The notes under the pieces are model-generated. The model searched no databases. It was not told the origin of the DNA and worked only from the letters and a program-made list of their open reading frames with translations. 64,000 bases of DNA from Dyella sp. S184 (GTDB lineage Bacteria > Pseudomonadota > Gammaproteobacteria > Xanthomonadales > Rhodanobacteraceae): the NCBI RefSeq assembly GCF_009766065.1, contig NZ_LMUE01000002.1, positions 183,599 to 247,598 on the forward strand. The letters run 5' to 3'. The position numbers and the translations under genes were made by a program. This document shows positions 21,380 to 32,689 of this stretch, one piece after another (the stretch's first letter is position 1; each line of letters opens with the position of its first letter).

Positions 21380-22189
21380 TCATTCAAGCGTGAGGTTGAG
21401 CACCTCGGCCAGTCGGCGGCCGCCTTCGCGCAGGCGCATTTCGGCCACCGGCAACTCGGCGTCGACATAAGCCTGGCTGATCTTGTGGTCAGCCGGATAG
21501 AAGCCGGTTTCAGCCGTGATCCGGCAGGACTCTTCCGCCCACTGCGCATACGGATTGTCGAGCGGCACGATCGGCAGCGGCATCGACACCGGACCCTGCG
21601 CATCGAGCCTCTGCGCATACGCCTGCCAGTCGAGGCCGCGGGTCTTCAGCAAGCCGGAGTCCCATACCCGATGCAGGTTGGTTCCCTTGCCCTCGAACTG
21701 CACCTGGTAGGTATTGCCGCCCTTGTCATCGCGCGAGCCGGCATGCAGTGGCTGATGGATGTCGCCGGCAAAATGCACCACGAATTTCAGCGCTTCGAGA
21801 CGTGCCGCATCCGACTGGCTGCGATCACCCAGCACGGCCACGTAGTGCTGCAACCCCGCGACTACGCATTGGCCGTCCTTGCAGTCGCGTGGCGGCGTGT
21901 AGTTGCAATCGCCGGTACGGAAATCGATGTAATGCAGCGGACGCGTCTGTTTCCACAGCGCCGCCTGCGCCGGATCGTCCTGGATCTGATCGGGCCAGCT
22001 AGCGATATCCGCCAGCGAGTGGGTGTGATCCGGTGCCAGCAACCGCTCGACCTCGGCCTCCGCGGCCGGGCTCAGATGCCGTTGCGCCAGTTCGGCCACC
22101 ACGCTGTGGCCGAGTGGGCCCCAGGCCTGCACGGGCGCAATGATCAGACAGGCGAGCAAGGCGGTGGTGAGGCGGCGGGTAGCTGACAT
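21380..22189 (-). CDS. S1/P1 family nuclease
   Basis: 269 residues from ATG 22189 (AGGAAA upstream). The signal peptide is cleaved at QA-WGPLGHSVVA so that mature Trp1 can act as a zinc ligand, the hallmark of S1/P1 nucleases. Further ligands are in ASWPDQIQ (Asp), HYID, and FVVHFAGDIHQPLHAG, with NLHRVWDSG downstream. It is predicted to be a secreted or periplasmic, zinc-dependent nuclease acting on single-stranded nucleic acids. It is convergent with no gene; pyk lies downstream in the same direction. Confidence 0.92.
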   Translation of the reverse strand: MSATRRLTTALLACLIIAPVQAWGPLGHSVVAELAQRHLSPAAEAEVERLLAPDHTHSLADIASWPDQIQDDPAQAALWKQTRPLHYIDFRTGDCNYTPPRDCKDGQCVVAGLQHYVAVLGDRSQSDAARLEALKFVVHFAGDIHQPLHAGSRDDKGGNTYQVQFEGKGTNLHRVWDSGLLKTRGLDWQAYAQRLDAQGPVSMPLPIVPLDNPYAQWAEESCRITAETGFYPADHKISQAYVDAELPVAEMRLREGGRRLAEVLNLTLE

Positions 22190-22318
22190 GCTTGAGGTTT
22201 CCTGCAACTGAATCGCTGAAGTCTGCCACAACCGATCCGCGAGCTGGCAAGCCTTGCCCGCGCGACGCGCGCGGTATCACCCGCCTCTTTATCCTCGCAA
22301 TCAACTCGCCGGGCATGA

Positions 22319-23416
<1,098 letters not shown>

Positions 23417-23433
23417 GCTACCTCTCCAGAAAG

Positions 23434-23461
23434 AAAAAGCCCGGCTTGCCCGGGCTTTTTT
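23434..23461. terminator. Terminator after gap
   Basis: Stem AAAAAGCCCGG / CCGGGCTTTTT with a short loop; it is symmetrical and may also serve tpx. Confidence 0.88.
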
Positions 23462-23574
23462 ATTGGTCATGTTTTACCAGCAGCGTAGCCCGAAACGCTC
23501 GTGCATTGTCCGTTTCAGTTGCCGGGAGATTCGTCACGTAGCCAGACGGAGCGCATAGCGTCCCGTCTGCGGAA

Positions 23575-24075
23575 TTACTTCAATACTGCCAACGCGGCGT
23601 CGTAGTTCGGCTCATCTGCGATCTCACCCACCAGCTCGGCGTGGATCACCTTGTCGTGCTCATCCAGCACCACCACGGCGCGTGCAGCAAGGCCGGCCAG
23701 CGGTCCGGAGGAGATCGCTACGCCGTAGTGCTGCAGAAAGTCGTGCCCGCGCAGCGTGGATAGATTCACCACGTTGCCCAGGCCCTCGGCGCCACAGAAG
23801 CGCGCCTGCGCGAACGGGAGATCGGCCGAAATGCACAGCACCACCGTGTTGTCGAGTTGGCTGGCCGATTCGTTGAAATGGCGCACCGACATCGCGCAGG
23901 TCGGCGTATCGACGCTCGGGAAAATGTTCAGCACCTTGCGCTTGCCGGCGAATTTGGCCAGCGGCACATCGGCAAGATCGTTGCCGACCAGCTTGAAATC
24001 CGGCGCCTTGCCGCCGACGGCGGGGAAGCTGCCGTCAACGTTGATGGGGTTGCCCTTGAGCGTGACCTGAGACAT
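23575..24075 (-). CDS. tpx: Thiol peroxidase (atypical 2-Cys peroxiredoxin)
   Basis: 166 residues, standard Tpx length. The peroxidatic cysteine is in [15 protein letters not shown] near residue 61, and the resolving cysteine in ARFCGAEG near 95, as in the Tpx subfamily. It reduces hydrogen peroxide and alkyl hydroperoxides with thioredoxin. The start has the conserved [15 protein letters not shown] sequence. It is alone on the minus strand between gap and fahA. Confidence 0.96.
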   Translation of the reverse strand: MSQVTLKGNPINVDGSFPAVGGKAPDFKLVGNDLADVPLAKFAGKRKVLNIFPSVDTPTCAMSVRHFNESASQLDNTVVLCISADLPFAQARFCGAEGLGNVVNLSTLRGHDFLQHYGVAISSGPLAGLAARAVVVLDEHDKVIHAELVGEIADEPNYDAALAVLK

Positions 24076-24209
24076 GGGAATTCCTTTGCGGCTGGAGTGG
24101 GGAACGGCATGCGATGTAGCAAGGCAGTCGCTACACCGTCATGCATGGCCCTTCAGGATACCGCGCCAATATGCAGCGCATCCATGGGTGCGTGCGCCCC
24201 GGAACCCGA

Positions 24210-25196
24210 TCAGGACCGCAACGGCGCGATACGCTGCTCGATTGCGCCGAAAATGCTGTGGCCGCCCGCATCGGTGATGTCGATGCGCAGGCTGTCACCG
24301 AACTTCAGGAACGGTGTGCTCGGCTTGCCGTCGCGCAGGGTTTCCACCGTGCGCTGCTCGGCCAGGCACGACGCACCCTTGCCGGTGTCCTCGTTCGCGA
24401 TCGTACCGGAGCCGACGATGGTGCCGGCGGTCAGCGGCCGCGTCTTCGCCACATGCGCGACCAGCTCGGCAAAGCTGAATTGCATGTCGACGCCGCACTC
24501 GGCCTCGCCGAACCACGCGCCGTTCAGCCAGGTGCGCATCGGCAGATGCAGCTTGTCGCCCTGCCACGCATCACCCAGTTCGTCCGGCGTCACCAGCACG
24601 GGCGACAGCGCCGAGCGCGGCTTGGACTGCAGGAAGCCGAAACCCTTGGCCAGCTCGCCCGGAATCAGCCCGCGCAGACTCACGTCGTTGACCAACCCGA
24701 CCAGCTGGATGTGTTCCGACGCCTGCGCTGGCGTCACCGCCATCGGCACGTCGTCGGTGATCACGATGACTTCGGCTTCCAGATCGATGCCGTACTCCTC
24801 GCTCGGCACTACCACCGGATCGCGCGGGCCGAGAAAACCGGCACTGGTCGCCTGGTACATCAGCGGATCGGTATAGAACGATTTCGGCACCTCGGCGCCG
24901 CGAGCACGGCGTACGCGCTCGACGTGTGGCAGGTAGGCCGAACCATCGACGAACTCATACGCGCGCGGCAGCGGCGAGGCCAGTGCCGTCATGTCCAGCG
25001 CAAACGCGCCGCTGGCGTTGCCTTCGTTCAATTCGTCAGACAATGCATTCAGTCGCGGCGCGCTGTTGGACCAGTCGTCCAGCGCAGCCTGCAACGTCCG
25101 CGCGATAGCACTGGCCTTCACAGCTTTCGTCAAATCACGACTGACCACGATCAGCGTGCCATCGCGGCCGCCTTCCTTGAGACTGCCAAGTTTCAT
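24210..25196 (-). CDS. fahA: Fumarylacetoacetate hydrolase family protein
   Basis: 328 residues from ATG 25196 (GGGAG upstream). Metal-binding acidic residues of the FAH fold appear in YGIDLEAEVIVITDD, followed by GLVNDVSLR, AKGFGFLQSKPRS, and the C-terminal GTIVGSGTIANED. It probably cleaves fumarylacetoacetate to fumarate and acetoacetate, the last step of tyrosine degradation, because it follows hppD, hmgA and a lipoprotein gene on the same strand 22 bp after the lipoprotein stop. The precise substrate is inferred from this context. Confidence 0.9.
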   Translation of the reverse strand: MKLGSLKEGGRDGTLIVVSRDLTKAVKASAIARTLQAALDDWSNSAPRLNALSDELNEGNASGAFALDMTALASPLPRAYEFVDGSAYLPHVERVRRARGAEVPKSFYTDPLMYQATSAGFLGPRDPVVVPSEEYGIDLEAEVIVITDDVPMAVTPAQASEHIQLVGLVNDVSLRGLIPGELAKGFGFLQSKPRSALSPVLVTPDELGDAWQGDKLHLPMRTWLNGAWFGEAECGVDMQFSFAELVAHVAKTRPLTAGTIVGSGTIANEDTGKGASCLAEQRTVETLRDGKPSTPFLKFGDSLRIDITDAGGHSIFGAIEQRIAPLRS

Positions 25197-25218
25197 GCCT
25201 TTGCTCCCGGGATTGCGC

Positions 25219-25803
25219 TCATATGATGCAGCCATCCTTGTAATCGATCTGCGGCAGGATACCGACACGCCACTGGCTGACTTTCCCGGCGGTATCTGTT
25301 TCAAAAATCAGCACGTGGCCCTTGCCATCCGCGATGCGGAGGAGTTGCTCGTTCTGCATGTGACTGCTCGGCGATACCTGCAGGCCCGGACCATAAAGTG
25401 CGCGAATCTGCGCCACACTCATGCCGACCCTGCCACCACCCGGCGCCACCTCTTTCGGGGTGCCCACGTCATAGCGCACGAAGTGGCCATGCTCGAACAT
25501 GAAGTCAAAATCGGCCAGTTGCTTGTACCAGGTCGGCTGCAGCAAGGAGCAGTCACCCGCTGGATCGGTCGACCCGGTCAGATCGGCCCGCCACGCGGTT
25601 CGAAATGCGTCCTCATCCATCCCGAAGCGCGTAGCGCCGTAACCGGTGAAGCTGCCCAGTGTCTCCTGAGCCTGCAGTGCCTGCACCTGCGCGGGGGTCA
25701 TGGTCGATTTGTGCGTACCCTGGGTCGCATCCGGGGGCGGCGCCTCCACAGAGCAGCCGGCGAGTGTGAGCAGGCAGACGATTGCGATCGGTAACGACTT
25801 CAT
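25219..25803 (-). CDS. Hypothetical lipoprotein in the tyrosine catabolic operon
   Basis: 194 residues with a lipobox (LLTLAGCS). Its start overlaps the hmgA stop by four bases (ATGA). The mature part has no recognised domain: a Pro/Thr-rich linker, then [21 protein letters not shown] and a compact C-terminal half with repeated aromatic residues ([34 protein letters not shown]). The latter resembles the layout of proteins with BamE/SmpA-like folds, but the match is weak. Why an envelope lipoprotein is coupled to homogentisate degradation is unclear. Confidence 0.75.
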   Translation of the reverse strand: MKSLPIAIVCLLTLAGCSVEAPPPDATQGTHKSTMTPAQVQALQAQETLGSFTGYGATRFGMDEDAFRTAWRADLTGSTDPAGDCSLLQPTWYKQLADFDFMFEHGHFVRYDVGTPKEVAPGGGRVGMSVAQIRALYGPGLQVSPSSHMQNEQLLRIADGKGHVLIFETDTAGKVSQWRVGILPQIDYKDGCII

Positions 25804-27158
25804 GCGTGCCCCGGGTTGAAATGCTTGCGGATGCCCTGCCAGCATTCGTGATAGTTGCCTTGCAGCTGCGGTGATTCCAGTGCCTGTTGCGTCGGCCGGA
25901 TCACCTTGCGCGTCTCGAACATGAAGGCCATGGTGCCACCGATTACGTCCGGCTTTGACAGATCGGCAGCCGACGCCTTCTCGAACGTGGCCGCATCCGG
26001 CCCATGTCCGCTCATGCAGTTGTGCAACGACGCGCCACCAGGCAGGAAACCCTCGGCCTTGGCGTCGTAGACACCCGTGATCAGGCCCATGAACTCGCTG
26101 GCCACATTGCGGTGGAACCATGGTGGGCGGAACGTATGCTGCGCCACCAACCAGCGCGGCGGGAAGATCGCCAGATCCACGTTCGCCGTGCCTTCCTGCT
26201 CGCTGGGAGAAGTCAGCACGGTGAAGATCGACGGATCGGGATGATCGAAACTGATCGAGCCGATCGTGTTGAAGCGGCGCAGATCGTATTTGTACGGCGC
26301 GTAGTTGCCGTGCCAAGCCACCACATCCAGCGGCGAATGATCGATTTTCGCCGACCACAGCGCACCCTGGAATTTCGCGATCAGTTCGAACGCGCCTTCG
26401 ACGTCTTCATATGCCGCATGCGGCGTCAGGAAATCGCGCGCGTTGGCCAGGCAGTTTGAGCCGATCGGACCGAGATCCGGCAGGCGCAGCAGTGCACCAA
26501 AGTTCTCGCAGATATAACCCCGCGCCGCACATGGATGTGCAAGTGCCGCATGCGCAGGATGCGCAGGAGCGGCCGCCCCTTCGCCCAGCAGCTCGACCCG
26601 GAAACGGATGCCGCGCGGGATCACCGCGATCTCCTGCGGTTCGACGTCCAGCACGCCCAGTTCGGTGGCCAGTCGCAAAGCGCCCTGCTGCGGCACGATC
26701 AGCAGCTCGCCGTCGGCGTCGTAGAAAAACCGCCCCTGCATCGAGCGATTCGCCGTATAGACGTGGATGCCCACGCCAGCCTGCTCGCCCGGACCACCGT
26801 TACCTGCCAGCGTGACCAGCCCATCGACAAAATCGGTCGGCTGGGACGGCATCGGCGCCGGATTCCAGCGCAGCTGGTTCGGCGTGGCCGGTGCCTCGTC
26901 GAAACGATTATGGAACGTGGCATGTTCCAGCGACTCGAACGGCTGATGCACCGCCGCCGGACGGATCCGGTACAGCCAGCTGCGCCGGTTGCTGTGCCGT
27001 GGCGCGGTGAATGCGGTGCCGGATAGTTGTTCCGCATACAGCCCATGCGCGACCCGCTGCGGCGAGTTCTGCCCCTGCGGCAACACACCCGCGATCGCCT
27101 CGCTGGCGAACTCATTGCCGAAGCCGGATTGGTAACCGTTGCTGACCATCGTTGCCAT
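25800..27158 (-). CDS. hmgA: Homogentisate 1,2-dioxygenase
   Basis: 452 residues, a usual length. The family opening [13 protein letters not shown] and LPQGQNSPQ are present, as are [12 protein letters not shown] and the iron-binding C-terminal region [25 protein letters not shown], where the His and Glu ligands lie, ending with SGHGPDA. It opens the ring of homogentisate to maleylacetoacetate. It follows hppD by about 12 bp and overlaps the lipoprotein gene. Confidence 0.97.
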   Translation of the reverse strand: MATMVSNGYQSGFGNEFASEAIAGVLPQGQNSPQRVAHGLYAEQLSGTAFTAPRHSNRRSWLYRIRPAAVHQPFESLEHATFHNRFDEAPATPNQLRWNPAPMPSQPTDFVDGLVTLAGNGGPGEQAGVGIHVYTANRSMQGRFFYDADGELLIVPQQGALRLATELGVLDVEPQEIAVIPRGIRFRVELLGEGAAAPAHPAHAALAHPCAARGYICENFGALLRLPDLGPIGSNCLANARDFLTPHAAYEDVEGAFELIAKFQGALWSAKIDHSPLDVVAWHGNYAPYKYDLRRFNTIGSISFDHPDPSIFTVLTSPSEQEGTANVDLAIFPPRWLVAQHTFRPPWFHRNVASEFMGLITGVYDAKAEGFLPGGASLHNCMSGHGPDAATFEKASAADLSKPDVIGGTMAFMFETRKVIRPTQQALESPQLQGNYHECWQGIRKHFNPGHA

Positions 27159-27170
27159 GAGGACAGATCC

Positions 27171-28265
27171 TTACAGGAAGCCGCGCTTCATCTGGTCGCG
27201 CTCGATCGACTCGAACAGCGCCTGGAAATTGCCCTCACCAAAACCCTCGTTGCCCTTGCGCTGGATGATCTCGAAGAAGATCGGGCCGATCGCGTTCTGG
27301 GTGAATATCTGCAGCAGCTTGCGCTGCTTGGTCTCCAGATCGGCGTCGATCAGGATCTTGTTCTTCGCCAGCCGCGGCACGTCTTCGCCGTGATTCGGCA
27401 CGCGCACGTCGATCACCTCGAAATAGGCATCTGGTGTGTCGAGGAACTCAACACCCGCCGCGCGCATCTTTTCCACGGTGGTGTAAATATCATCGGTGAA
27501 GCAGGCAATGTGCTGGATGCCTTCGCCATGGTAGGCATCGAGGTATTCGTTGATCTGGCTCTTCGGGTCGTTCGACTCGTTGAGCGGAATCCGCACGACG
27601 CCATCCGGCGCGGTCATCGCCTTCGACACGAGGCCGGTCTTGACGCCCTTGATGTCGAAGTAACGGATCTCGCGGAAGTTGAACAGCTTCTCGTAGTAGT
27701 CCGACCACTTCTGCATGTTGCCGAAGTACAGGTTGTGGGTCAGATGATCGATGAAGGTCAGTCCGAAACCCTGCGGGTTCTGATCGGCGCCTTCGATCGG
27801 CGCGTAGTCGGCGTCATAGATGCTGCCGGCGCTGCCGTAACGATCGATCAGGTACAGCATGCAGTCGCCGATGCCCTTCACCACCGGCGCATTCACTGCC
27901 TTGCTGGTGGCCTTGTCGGTTACCGCCTCGCCGCCATTGCCAAGGACCGTGGCCAGCACCTCATCGGACGGCTTCTTGAAACGGATCGCGAAACCGCAGG
28001 CGCTGGGGCCGTGCTTTCCAGCAAACTCGGCAGCGAACGAATCCGGATCTTCATTCACCAGGAAGTTCACGCCATTCTGCCGGTACACGATGATCGGCCG
28101 CGTTTTGTGCTTGAGTACGGCCGTGAAGCCCATGCGCTTGAACAGGTCGTGCAACTCGTCGGCGCGCCCCGCGGGTGCGGCGAACTCGACGAATTCGAAA
28201 CCGTCGATGCCCATCGGATTGTCGAAGGTGGTGACCTGCATGCCAAGGTTCGGCTGGGCGTTCAT
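27171..28265 (-). CDS. hppD: 4-hydroxyphenylpyruvate dioxygenase
   Basis: 364 residues with the double VOC fold of HPPD. The three iron ligands are visible: His in TFIDHLTHNLYFG, His in GIQHIACFTDDI, and Glu in PIFFEIIQRKG. It converts 4-hydroxyphenylpyruvate to homogentisate. It is the first gene of hppD-hmgA-lipoprotein-fahA and is divergent from a MarR-type regulator about 140 bp away, which is the obvious candidate controller. Confidence 0.98.
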   Translation of the reverse strand: MNAQPNLGMQVTTFDNPMGIDGFEFVEFAAPAGRADELHDLFKRMGFTAVLKHKTRPIIVYRQNGVNFLVNEDPDSFAAEFAGKHGPSACGFAIRFKKPSDEVLATVLGNGGEAVTDKATSKAVNAPVVKGIGDCMLYLIDRYGSAGSIYDADYAPIEGADQNPQGFGLTFIDHLTHNLYFGNMQKWSDYYEKLFNFREIRYFDIKGVKTGLVSKAMTAPDGVVRIPLNESNDPKSQINEYLDAYHGEGIQHIACFTDDIYTTVEKMRAAGVEFLDTPDAYFEVIDVRVPNHGEDVPRLAKNKILIDADLETKQRKLLQIFTQNAIGPIFFEIIQRKGNEGFGEGNFQALFESIERDQMKRGFL

Positions 28266-28371
28266 GGCAATCTCCTCATATCGATTACGCCATTCATGGC
28301 GCTCTCCTGTCTGTCAGTGCACGATGGTCGGCACGGGAGCGTGGCACCATCGGGATAAGTTCCACGTTATA

Positions 28372-28385
28372 GTTACATATGAAAC
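28372..28385. promoter_or_regulatory. Palindrome between hppD and the MarR gene
   Basis: GTTACATATGAAAC is a palindrome with one mismatched pair around CATATG; symmetry continues loosely to ATAGTT / AACCAT (28369-28388). It lies just before the MarR start, as expected for an autoregulatory operator that could also control hppD. Confidence 0.5.
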
Positions 28386-28408
28386 CATTTGCAAGGAACA
28401 TCGCCGCA

Positions 28409-28879
28409 ATGCCTGCCAAGCGCCACCCCGCCCCCGCCACCGCCGAGCACGCACCGCTGCTGCTGGAGCATTTCCTGCCGTACCGGCTGTCGATCCTGTC
28501 CAACACGATCAGCCAGGCGATCGCCGACGACTACCAGCGCCGCTATGACATCTCGGTGACCGAGTGGCGGGTGATGGCGGTACTGGCCCGCTTCGACGGC
28601 CTGTCCGCCCGCGAGGTGGCCGAGCGCACCGCGATGGACAAGGTGGCGGTGAGCCGCGCGCTGGCACGGCTGGTCGAAGCCGGACGGGTCCATCGCAGCA
28701 TCCATGACGATGACAAGCGGCGCTCGGTGTTGAGCCTCACCGAGGCGGGCTGGACCATGCACGACGAAGTGGCGCCGATGGCCCGTGCCCGTGAGCGCGA
28801 GGTGCTGGCGAAACTCGATGCCGAAGAGCGCGCATGGCTCGAGCGCATCCTCGACAAGCTACAACCAGTTACGCGCTGA
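28409..28879 (+). CDS. MarR-family transcriptional regulator
   Basis: 156 residues from ATG 28409, which has AAGGAA ten bases upstream; an ATG at 28379 inside the palindrome is in frame but poorly placed. The winged helix spans YDISVTEWRVMAVLARFDGL, SAREVAERTAMDKVAVSRAL (recognition helix) and the wing IHDDDKRRSVLSLTEAG. It probably senses an aromatic intermediate and represses the divergent tyrosine operon, as HpdR/HmgR-type regulators do; the ligand is inferred. Confidence 0.88.
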   Translation: MPAKRHPAPATAEHAPLLLEHFLPYRLSILSNTISQAIADDYQRRYDISVTEWRVMAVLARFDGLSAREVAERTAMDKVAVSRALARLVEAGRVHRSIHDDDKRRSVLSLTEAGWTMHDEVAPMARAREREVLAKLDAEERAWLERILDKLQPVTR

Positions 28880-28929
28880 GACCTAGCACTCTGCGAGCCG
28901 CCCTCTCATTGCGGTGTCCTCCGTGCCGA

Positions 28930-30432
28930 TCAACGCACGCCGTGCATCAACTTGTTGATCAGCGGCGAGATCAACAACAGCAGCAAGCCGGCCCCAGCCA
29001 GCAGCCAGAAGCTGAAGGTGAAGCCGGAGAGCGCCGAAGCTGCTGTCATGCCGCTCACTCCGCTGATGCGGCTGGCCACCAGCCCCGACAGGTTGCCGCC
29101 CACCGCGAGCGACATGAACCAGCCACCCATCGCCACGCCGACCAGCCGTGGCGGCGCCAGCTTGGTCACCATCGACAGGCCGATCGGCGACAGGCACAGC
29201 TCACCCACGGTCTGCATCACATAGCACATCGCCAGCGGCCAGAACGGAATCAATCCGGCGGAGCTGAGCAGGCGCGCCAGCGCGTACACCAGCACCGCGA
29301 AACCCAGCGCGTTGAAGATCAGGCCGAGGCCGAACTTGCGCGGGATCGACGGCTCGCACCGGCGCTTGCTGAGCCATGCCCATACCAGCGTCACCAGTGG
29401 CGCCAGCACGATGATCGCGAGCGGACTGACCGACTGGAACCAGCCCACCGGGAACACCCAGCCGCCGAACATCTTGCGGTCGACCAGGTTCTCGGCCAGA
29501 AAATTGAACGAGGTGCCGAGCTGGTAATAGAACATCCAGAACAGCACGTTGAAGGCGAAGATGATCAGCATCGCCAGAACACGATGCGTCTGCACGCGGT
29601 CATGCCGCGCCGCCTCCACCAGCAGCATCGCCGCCACCGCCACGAACAGCAGGCCCAGCAACCACTGCAGGCCGCCGGGGCCCACGCTGGACAGCAGGTA
29701 ATACACCGCCGGCACCGCCACGATTACGCCCAGCAGCACCCACAACACCCGCAACCGGCTTTCCGCGCCCGGCGCCGGGCGGCCCACGCCCTTGAGCTGG
29801 CGCCGGCCGAACCAGAACCACAACAGGCTGAGCAGCATGCCCACGCCCGCGGCGAGGAAGACCACCCGGTAGTTCTGCTCCATCGGCGTATCGGTGAAAT
29901 AGCTGGCCAGCCAGCCGGTGAACAACGGCGCCACAAACGCGCCGGCGTTGATACCCATGTAGAACAGCGTGAAACCGCGGTCGCGTCGTTCATCGTCGCG
30001 CGCGTACAGCTGTCCCACCATCGAGGAGATGTTCGGCTTGAACAGGCCGTCGCCCACGATCACCAGCGCCAGCCCAAGCAGCAGCATCGTCCGCTGCGGC
30101 AGCATCAGCGTGAACAGACCCGCCGCCATCACCGCCGCGCCGAGCAGAATCGTGCGCTGGTAGCCGATCAGCTTGTCCGCCACCCAGCCGCCGAAGATGC
30201 CGGTGCCATAGATCAGCGCGGTGTAGGCGCCGAAGATGCCACTGGCCCAGGCCTGCCCGGACGGATCGCCGTGGAAGAACTGCGCCACGATGTACAGCGC
30301 TAGCGCCCAGCTCACGCTGTAGAACGCGAAACGCTCCCAGAACTCGGTCATGAACAGCATCCACAGCGGACGCGGATGGCCGAGCAGCTGCGGATAGTCC
30401 GGCGCGGCACTCGTCTCGATGGCCTGGTTCAT
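28930..30432 (-). CDS. POT/PTR2-family proton-dependent oligopeptide transporter
   Basis: 500 residues with about 14 hydrophobic segments. The POT signature EFWERFAFYSV (the proton-coupling ExxER motif) is in the first helix, followed by GGWVADKLIGYQRTI and FTLFYMGINAGAFVAP. It imports di- and tripeptides across the inner membrane using the proton gradient. The start has GGGGAA upstream. It stands between the MarR gene (convergent) and the tryptophan dioxygenase gene (same strand), so it may supply amino acids for the neighbouring catabolic genes, which is an inference. Confidence 0.93.
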   Translation of the reverse strand: MNQAIETSAAPDYPQLLGHPRPLWMLFMTEFWERFAFYSVSWALALYIVAQFFHGDPSGQAWASGIFGAYTALIYGTGIFGGWVADKLIGYQRTILLGAAVMAAGLFTLMLPQRTMLLLGLALVIVGDGLFKPNISSMVGQLYARDDERRDRGFTLFYMGINAGAFVAPLFTGWLASYFTDTPMEQNYRVVFLAAGVGMLLSLLWFWFGRRQLKGVGRPAPGAESRLRVLWVLLGVIVAVPAVYYLLSSVGPGGLQWLLGLLFVAVAAMLLVEAARHDRVQTHRVLAMLIIFAFNVLFWMFYYQLGTSFNFLAENLVDRKMFGGWVFPVGWFQSVSPLAIIVLAPLVTLVWAWLSKRRCEPSIPRKFGLGLIFNALGFAVLVYALARLLSSAGLIPFWPLAMCYVMQTVGELCLSPIGLSMVTKLAPPRLVGVAMGGWFMSLAVGGNLSGLVASRISGVSGMTAASALSGFTFSFWLLAGAGLLLLLISPLINKLMHGVR

Positions 30433-30544
30433 GGGTTCCCCTAGGTAGCCTCAGCCCGGTATATCGCGTGCGGTCTGAAGTCGTGAAGTCTTCGAAAGGT
30501 GTAACCGCTGGCTGCGCGCGACGTCAAATACAGCGCAGTACGGA

Positions 30545-31393
30545 TCAGTTACCCAACACCGTGCGCACGTCCAGCAGCTCAGGGAAGAATTCCAGGTCGA
30601 GCGCTTTCTTCAGAAAGCTCACACCGGACGATCCGCCAGTGCCGCGGCGATGACCGATGATTCGCTCCACCGTTTTCATGTGACGGAAACGCCACAGCTG
30701 GAAACTCTCCTCGACGTCCACCAGCTGCTCGCACATGTGGTATTCCGGCCAGAAATCCGCGCGGCCTTCGTAAATGCGCTTGAAAGTCGGCAGCAGCGCT
30801 TGGTTGCTCTGGTAGGGCTGGGTCCAATCGCGTTGCAACAGGATCGCCGGTACCGCATGGCCACGGCGGCTCAGATAGCGCAGGAATTCGTCGTACAGGC
30901 TCGGCGCTTCCAGTACCGCACGCAGATCGGCCTGGGCGACCGGATCGTGCGCGAACACCTTTAGCATCGCTGCATTCTTGTTGCCGAGCAGGAATTCGAT
31001 CTGCCGGTACTGCAACGACTGGAAACCGGATGATGGCCCCAGCACGCCGCGGAACTCCAGATACTCCGACGGGGTCAACGTCTCCAGCACGGCCCACTGC
31101 TCGAACAGCTGGCGCTGCACCTGCTTCACCCGCGCCAGGATCTTCAGGCATGCGTCGATGTCATCGACCTGCAAGTGCGCCACGGCAGACTTCAGCTCGT
31201 GGATCAGCAGCTTCATCCACAACTCGGCCACCTGGTGCTGCACGATGAACAGCATCTCGTCGTGATGCGGTGGCTGGCTCAACGGTTGCTGCGCCGACAG
31301 CAGCGTATCCAGGTGCAGGTAACCACCGTAGGTCATCTGCCCATTCAGGTCCGTCTGGATGCCTGCCTCGATATCACGCTGGTTGTCGCTCAT
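30545..31393 (-). CDS. kynA: Tryptophan 2,3-dioxygenase
   Basis: 282 residues, normal for the bacterial heme enzyme. Conserved parts are [37 protein letters not shown] (with the substrate-region His near the N terminus), [19 protein letters not shown], and [20 protein letters not shown] with the proximal heme His. It oxidises tryptophan to N-formylkynurenine. Kynureninase and formamidase are not nearby. Confidence 0.97.
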   Translation of the reverse strand: MSDNQRDIEAGIQTDLNGQMTYGGYLHLDTLLSAQQPLSQPPHHDEMLFIVQHQVAELWMKLLIHELKSAVAHLQVDDIDACLKILARVKQVQRQLFEQWAVLETLTPSEYLEFRGVLGPSSGFQSLQYRQIEFLLGNKNAAMLKVFAHDPVAQADLRAVLEAPSLYDEFLRYLSRRGHAVPAILLQRDWTQPYQSNQALLPTFKRIYEGRADFWPEYHMCEQLVDVEESFQLWRFRHMKTVERIIGHRRGTGGSSGVSFLKKALDLEFFPELLDVRTVLGN

Positions 31394-31600
31394 GCGGCTT
31401 CGCCATCCTGCAAAAATTGGTCATTTTAGCGGTTGTCGCAGGTCATCCCGTACGCCCGCGCATGCTGCACTGTACCTTGCAGTGCAACATGCCAGCCTGT
31501 TATCAAGCGCGGTCTTATCCGGACATACGGCCTTCACCGACCCTCGGTAAAATGCCGTGTTCCATGCTTACCCCCTCTCTTCCTCACCCCGGAGCGAGTT

Positions 31601-32686
31601 GTGACCATCGCCGCCAAGTTTGAAATCGAATACCTGCAATACCTCGATGCCGAGGGCAAGCAGGTCCGTGACGATCTGCCTGAATTCGCCAAGGACCTCG
31701 GCCACATGGTCGAGCTGTACAAGCTGATGTTGTCGACCCGCGTGTTCGACGCCAAGTCGATCGCACTGCAGCGCACCGGCAAGCTCGGCACCTACGCCAG
31801 CTGCCTCGGCCACGAAGCCGCGCATGTCGGCATCGGCAGCGCGATGCGACCCGAAGACGTGTACGCGCCGAGCTATCGCGAATATGGCGCGCAGTTGTAT
31901 CGCGGCGTGCAGCCGCGCGAGGTCTACATGTACTGGGGCGGCGACGAGCGCGGTAACGATTACCAGAAGGAACCGGCACGCCACGACTTCGCCTGGTCGG
32001 TGCCGATCGCCACGCAGTGCCTGCATGCGGCGGGTTCCGCGCTGGCGTTCAAGATCCGCGGCGAGAAGCGCGTGGCGGTGTGCACGATCGGCGACGGCGG
32101 CTCGTCCAAGGGCGACTTCTACGGCGCGATCAACATCGCCGGTGCGCAGAACCTGCCGCTGGTCGCGGTGATCGTCAACAACCAGTGGGCGATTTCGGTG
32201 CCGCGCAAGATCCAGTCCGGCGCACCGACGCTGGCGCAGAAGGGTATCGCTGCGGGCCTGTTCTCGATCCAGGTGGACGGCAACGACATCATCGCGGTGC
32301 GCAAGGCGATGGAAGATGCGCTGGAGCGTGCGCGCAGCGGCAAGGGCGGCAGCGTGATCGAGGCGGTGACCTATCGCCTCGGCGATCACACCACCGCCGA
32401 CGATGCCCGCCGCTACCGCGGCGAGCAGGAAGTGAAGGACGGTTGGGAAAAGGAGCCGATGAAGCGCCTGCGCAACTGGCTGGTGGCCAAGGGCGTGTGG
32501 GACGACGCGAAGGAAGAGGCCTGGAAGGCCGAGTGCGACGAGTGGATGGACAACGAGGTGAACGCCTACCTCGAGACCAAGACCCAGCCGGTCTCGGCGA
32601 TGTTCGACTACATCTTCGCCGAAGTCCCCGCCGATCTCGCCAAGCAGCGCGATTACGTCCTCTCGCTTGAAAACAAGGGCCACTGA
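31601..32686 (+). CDS. pdhA: 2-oxo acid (pyruvate-type) dehydrogenase E1 component, alpha subunit
   Basis: 361 residues from GTG 31601 with GGAG seven bases upstream; a much longer reading from 31433 lacks conservation before this point. The thiamine diphosphate motif is GDGGSSKGDFYGAINIAGAQN followed by VVNNQWAISVP, and the phosphorylation-loop region YRLGDHTTADDARRYR is present. It decarboxylates a 2-oxo acid together with the beta subunit. The sequence is closer to the pyruvate-type E1 alpha of Gram-positive bacteria than to BkdA1, but branched-chain substrates are possible. First gene of a three-gene operon. Confidence 0.9.
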   Translation: MTIAAKFEIEYLQYLDAEGKQVRDDLPEFAKDLGHMVELYKLMLSTRVFDAKSIALQRTGKLGTYASCLGHEAAHVGIGSAMRPEDVYAPSYREYGAQLYRGVQPREVYMYWGGDERGNDYQKEPARHDFAWSVPIATQCLHAAGSALAFKIRGEKRVAVCTIGDGGSSKGDFYGAINIAGAQNLPLVAVIVNNQWAISVPRKIQSGAPTLAQKGIAAGLFSIQVDGNDIIAVRKAMEDALERARSGKGGSVIEAVTYRLGDHTTADDARRYRGEQEVKDGWEKEPMKRLRNWLVAKGVWDDAKEEAWKAECDEWMDNEVNAYLETKTQPVSAMFDYIFAEVPADLAKQRDYVLSLENKGH

Positions 32687-32689
32687 CTC

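Noticed and set aside
28834..30303. 489-codon plus-strand frame
   Set aside because: Antisense to the peptide transporter, Gln/His/Arg-rich, no ribosome site and no family pattern.
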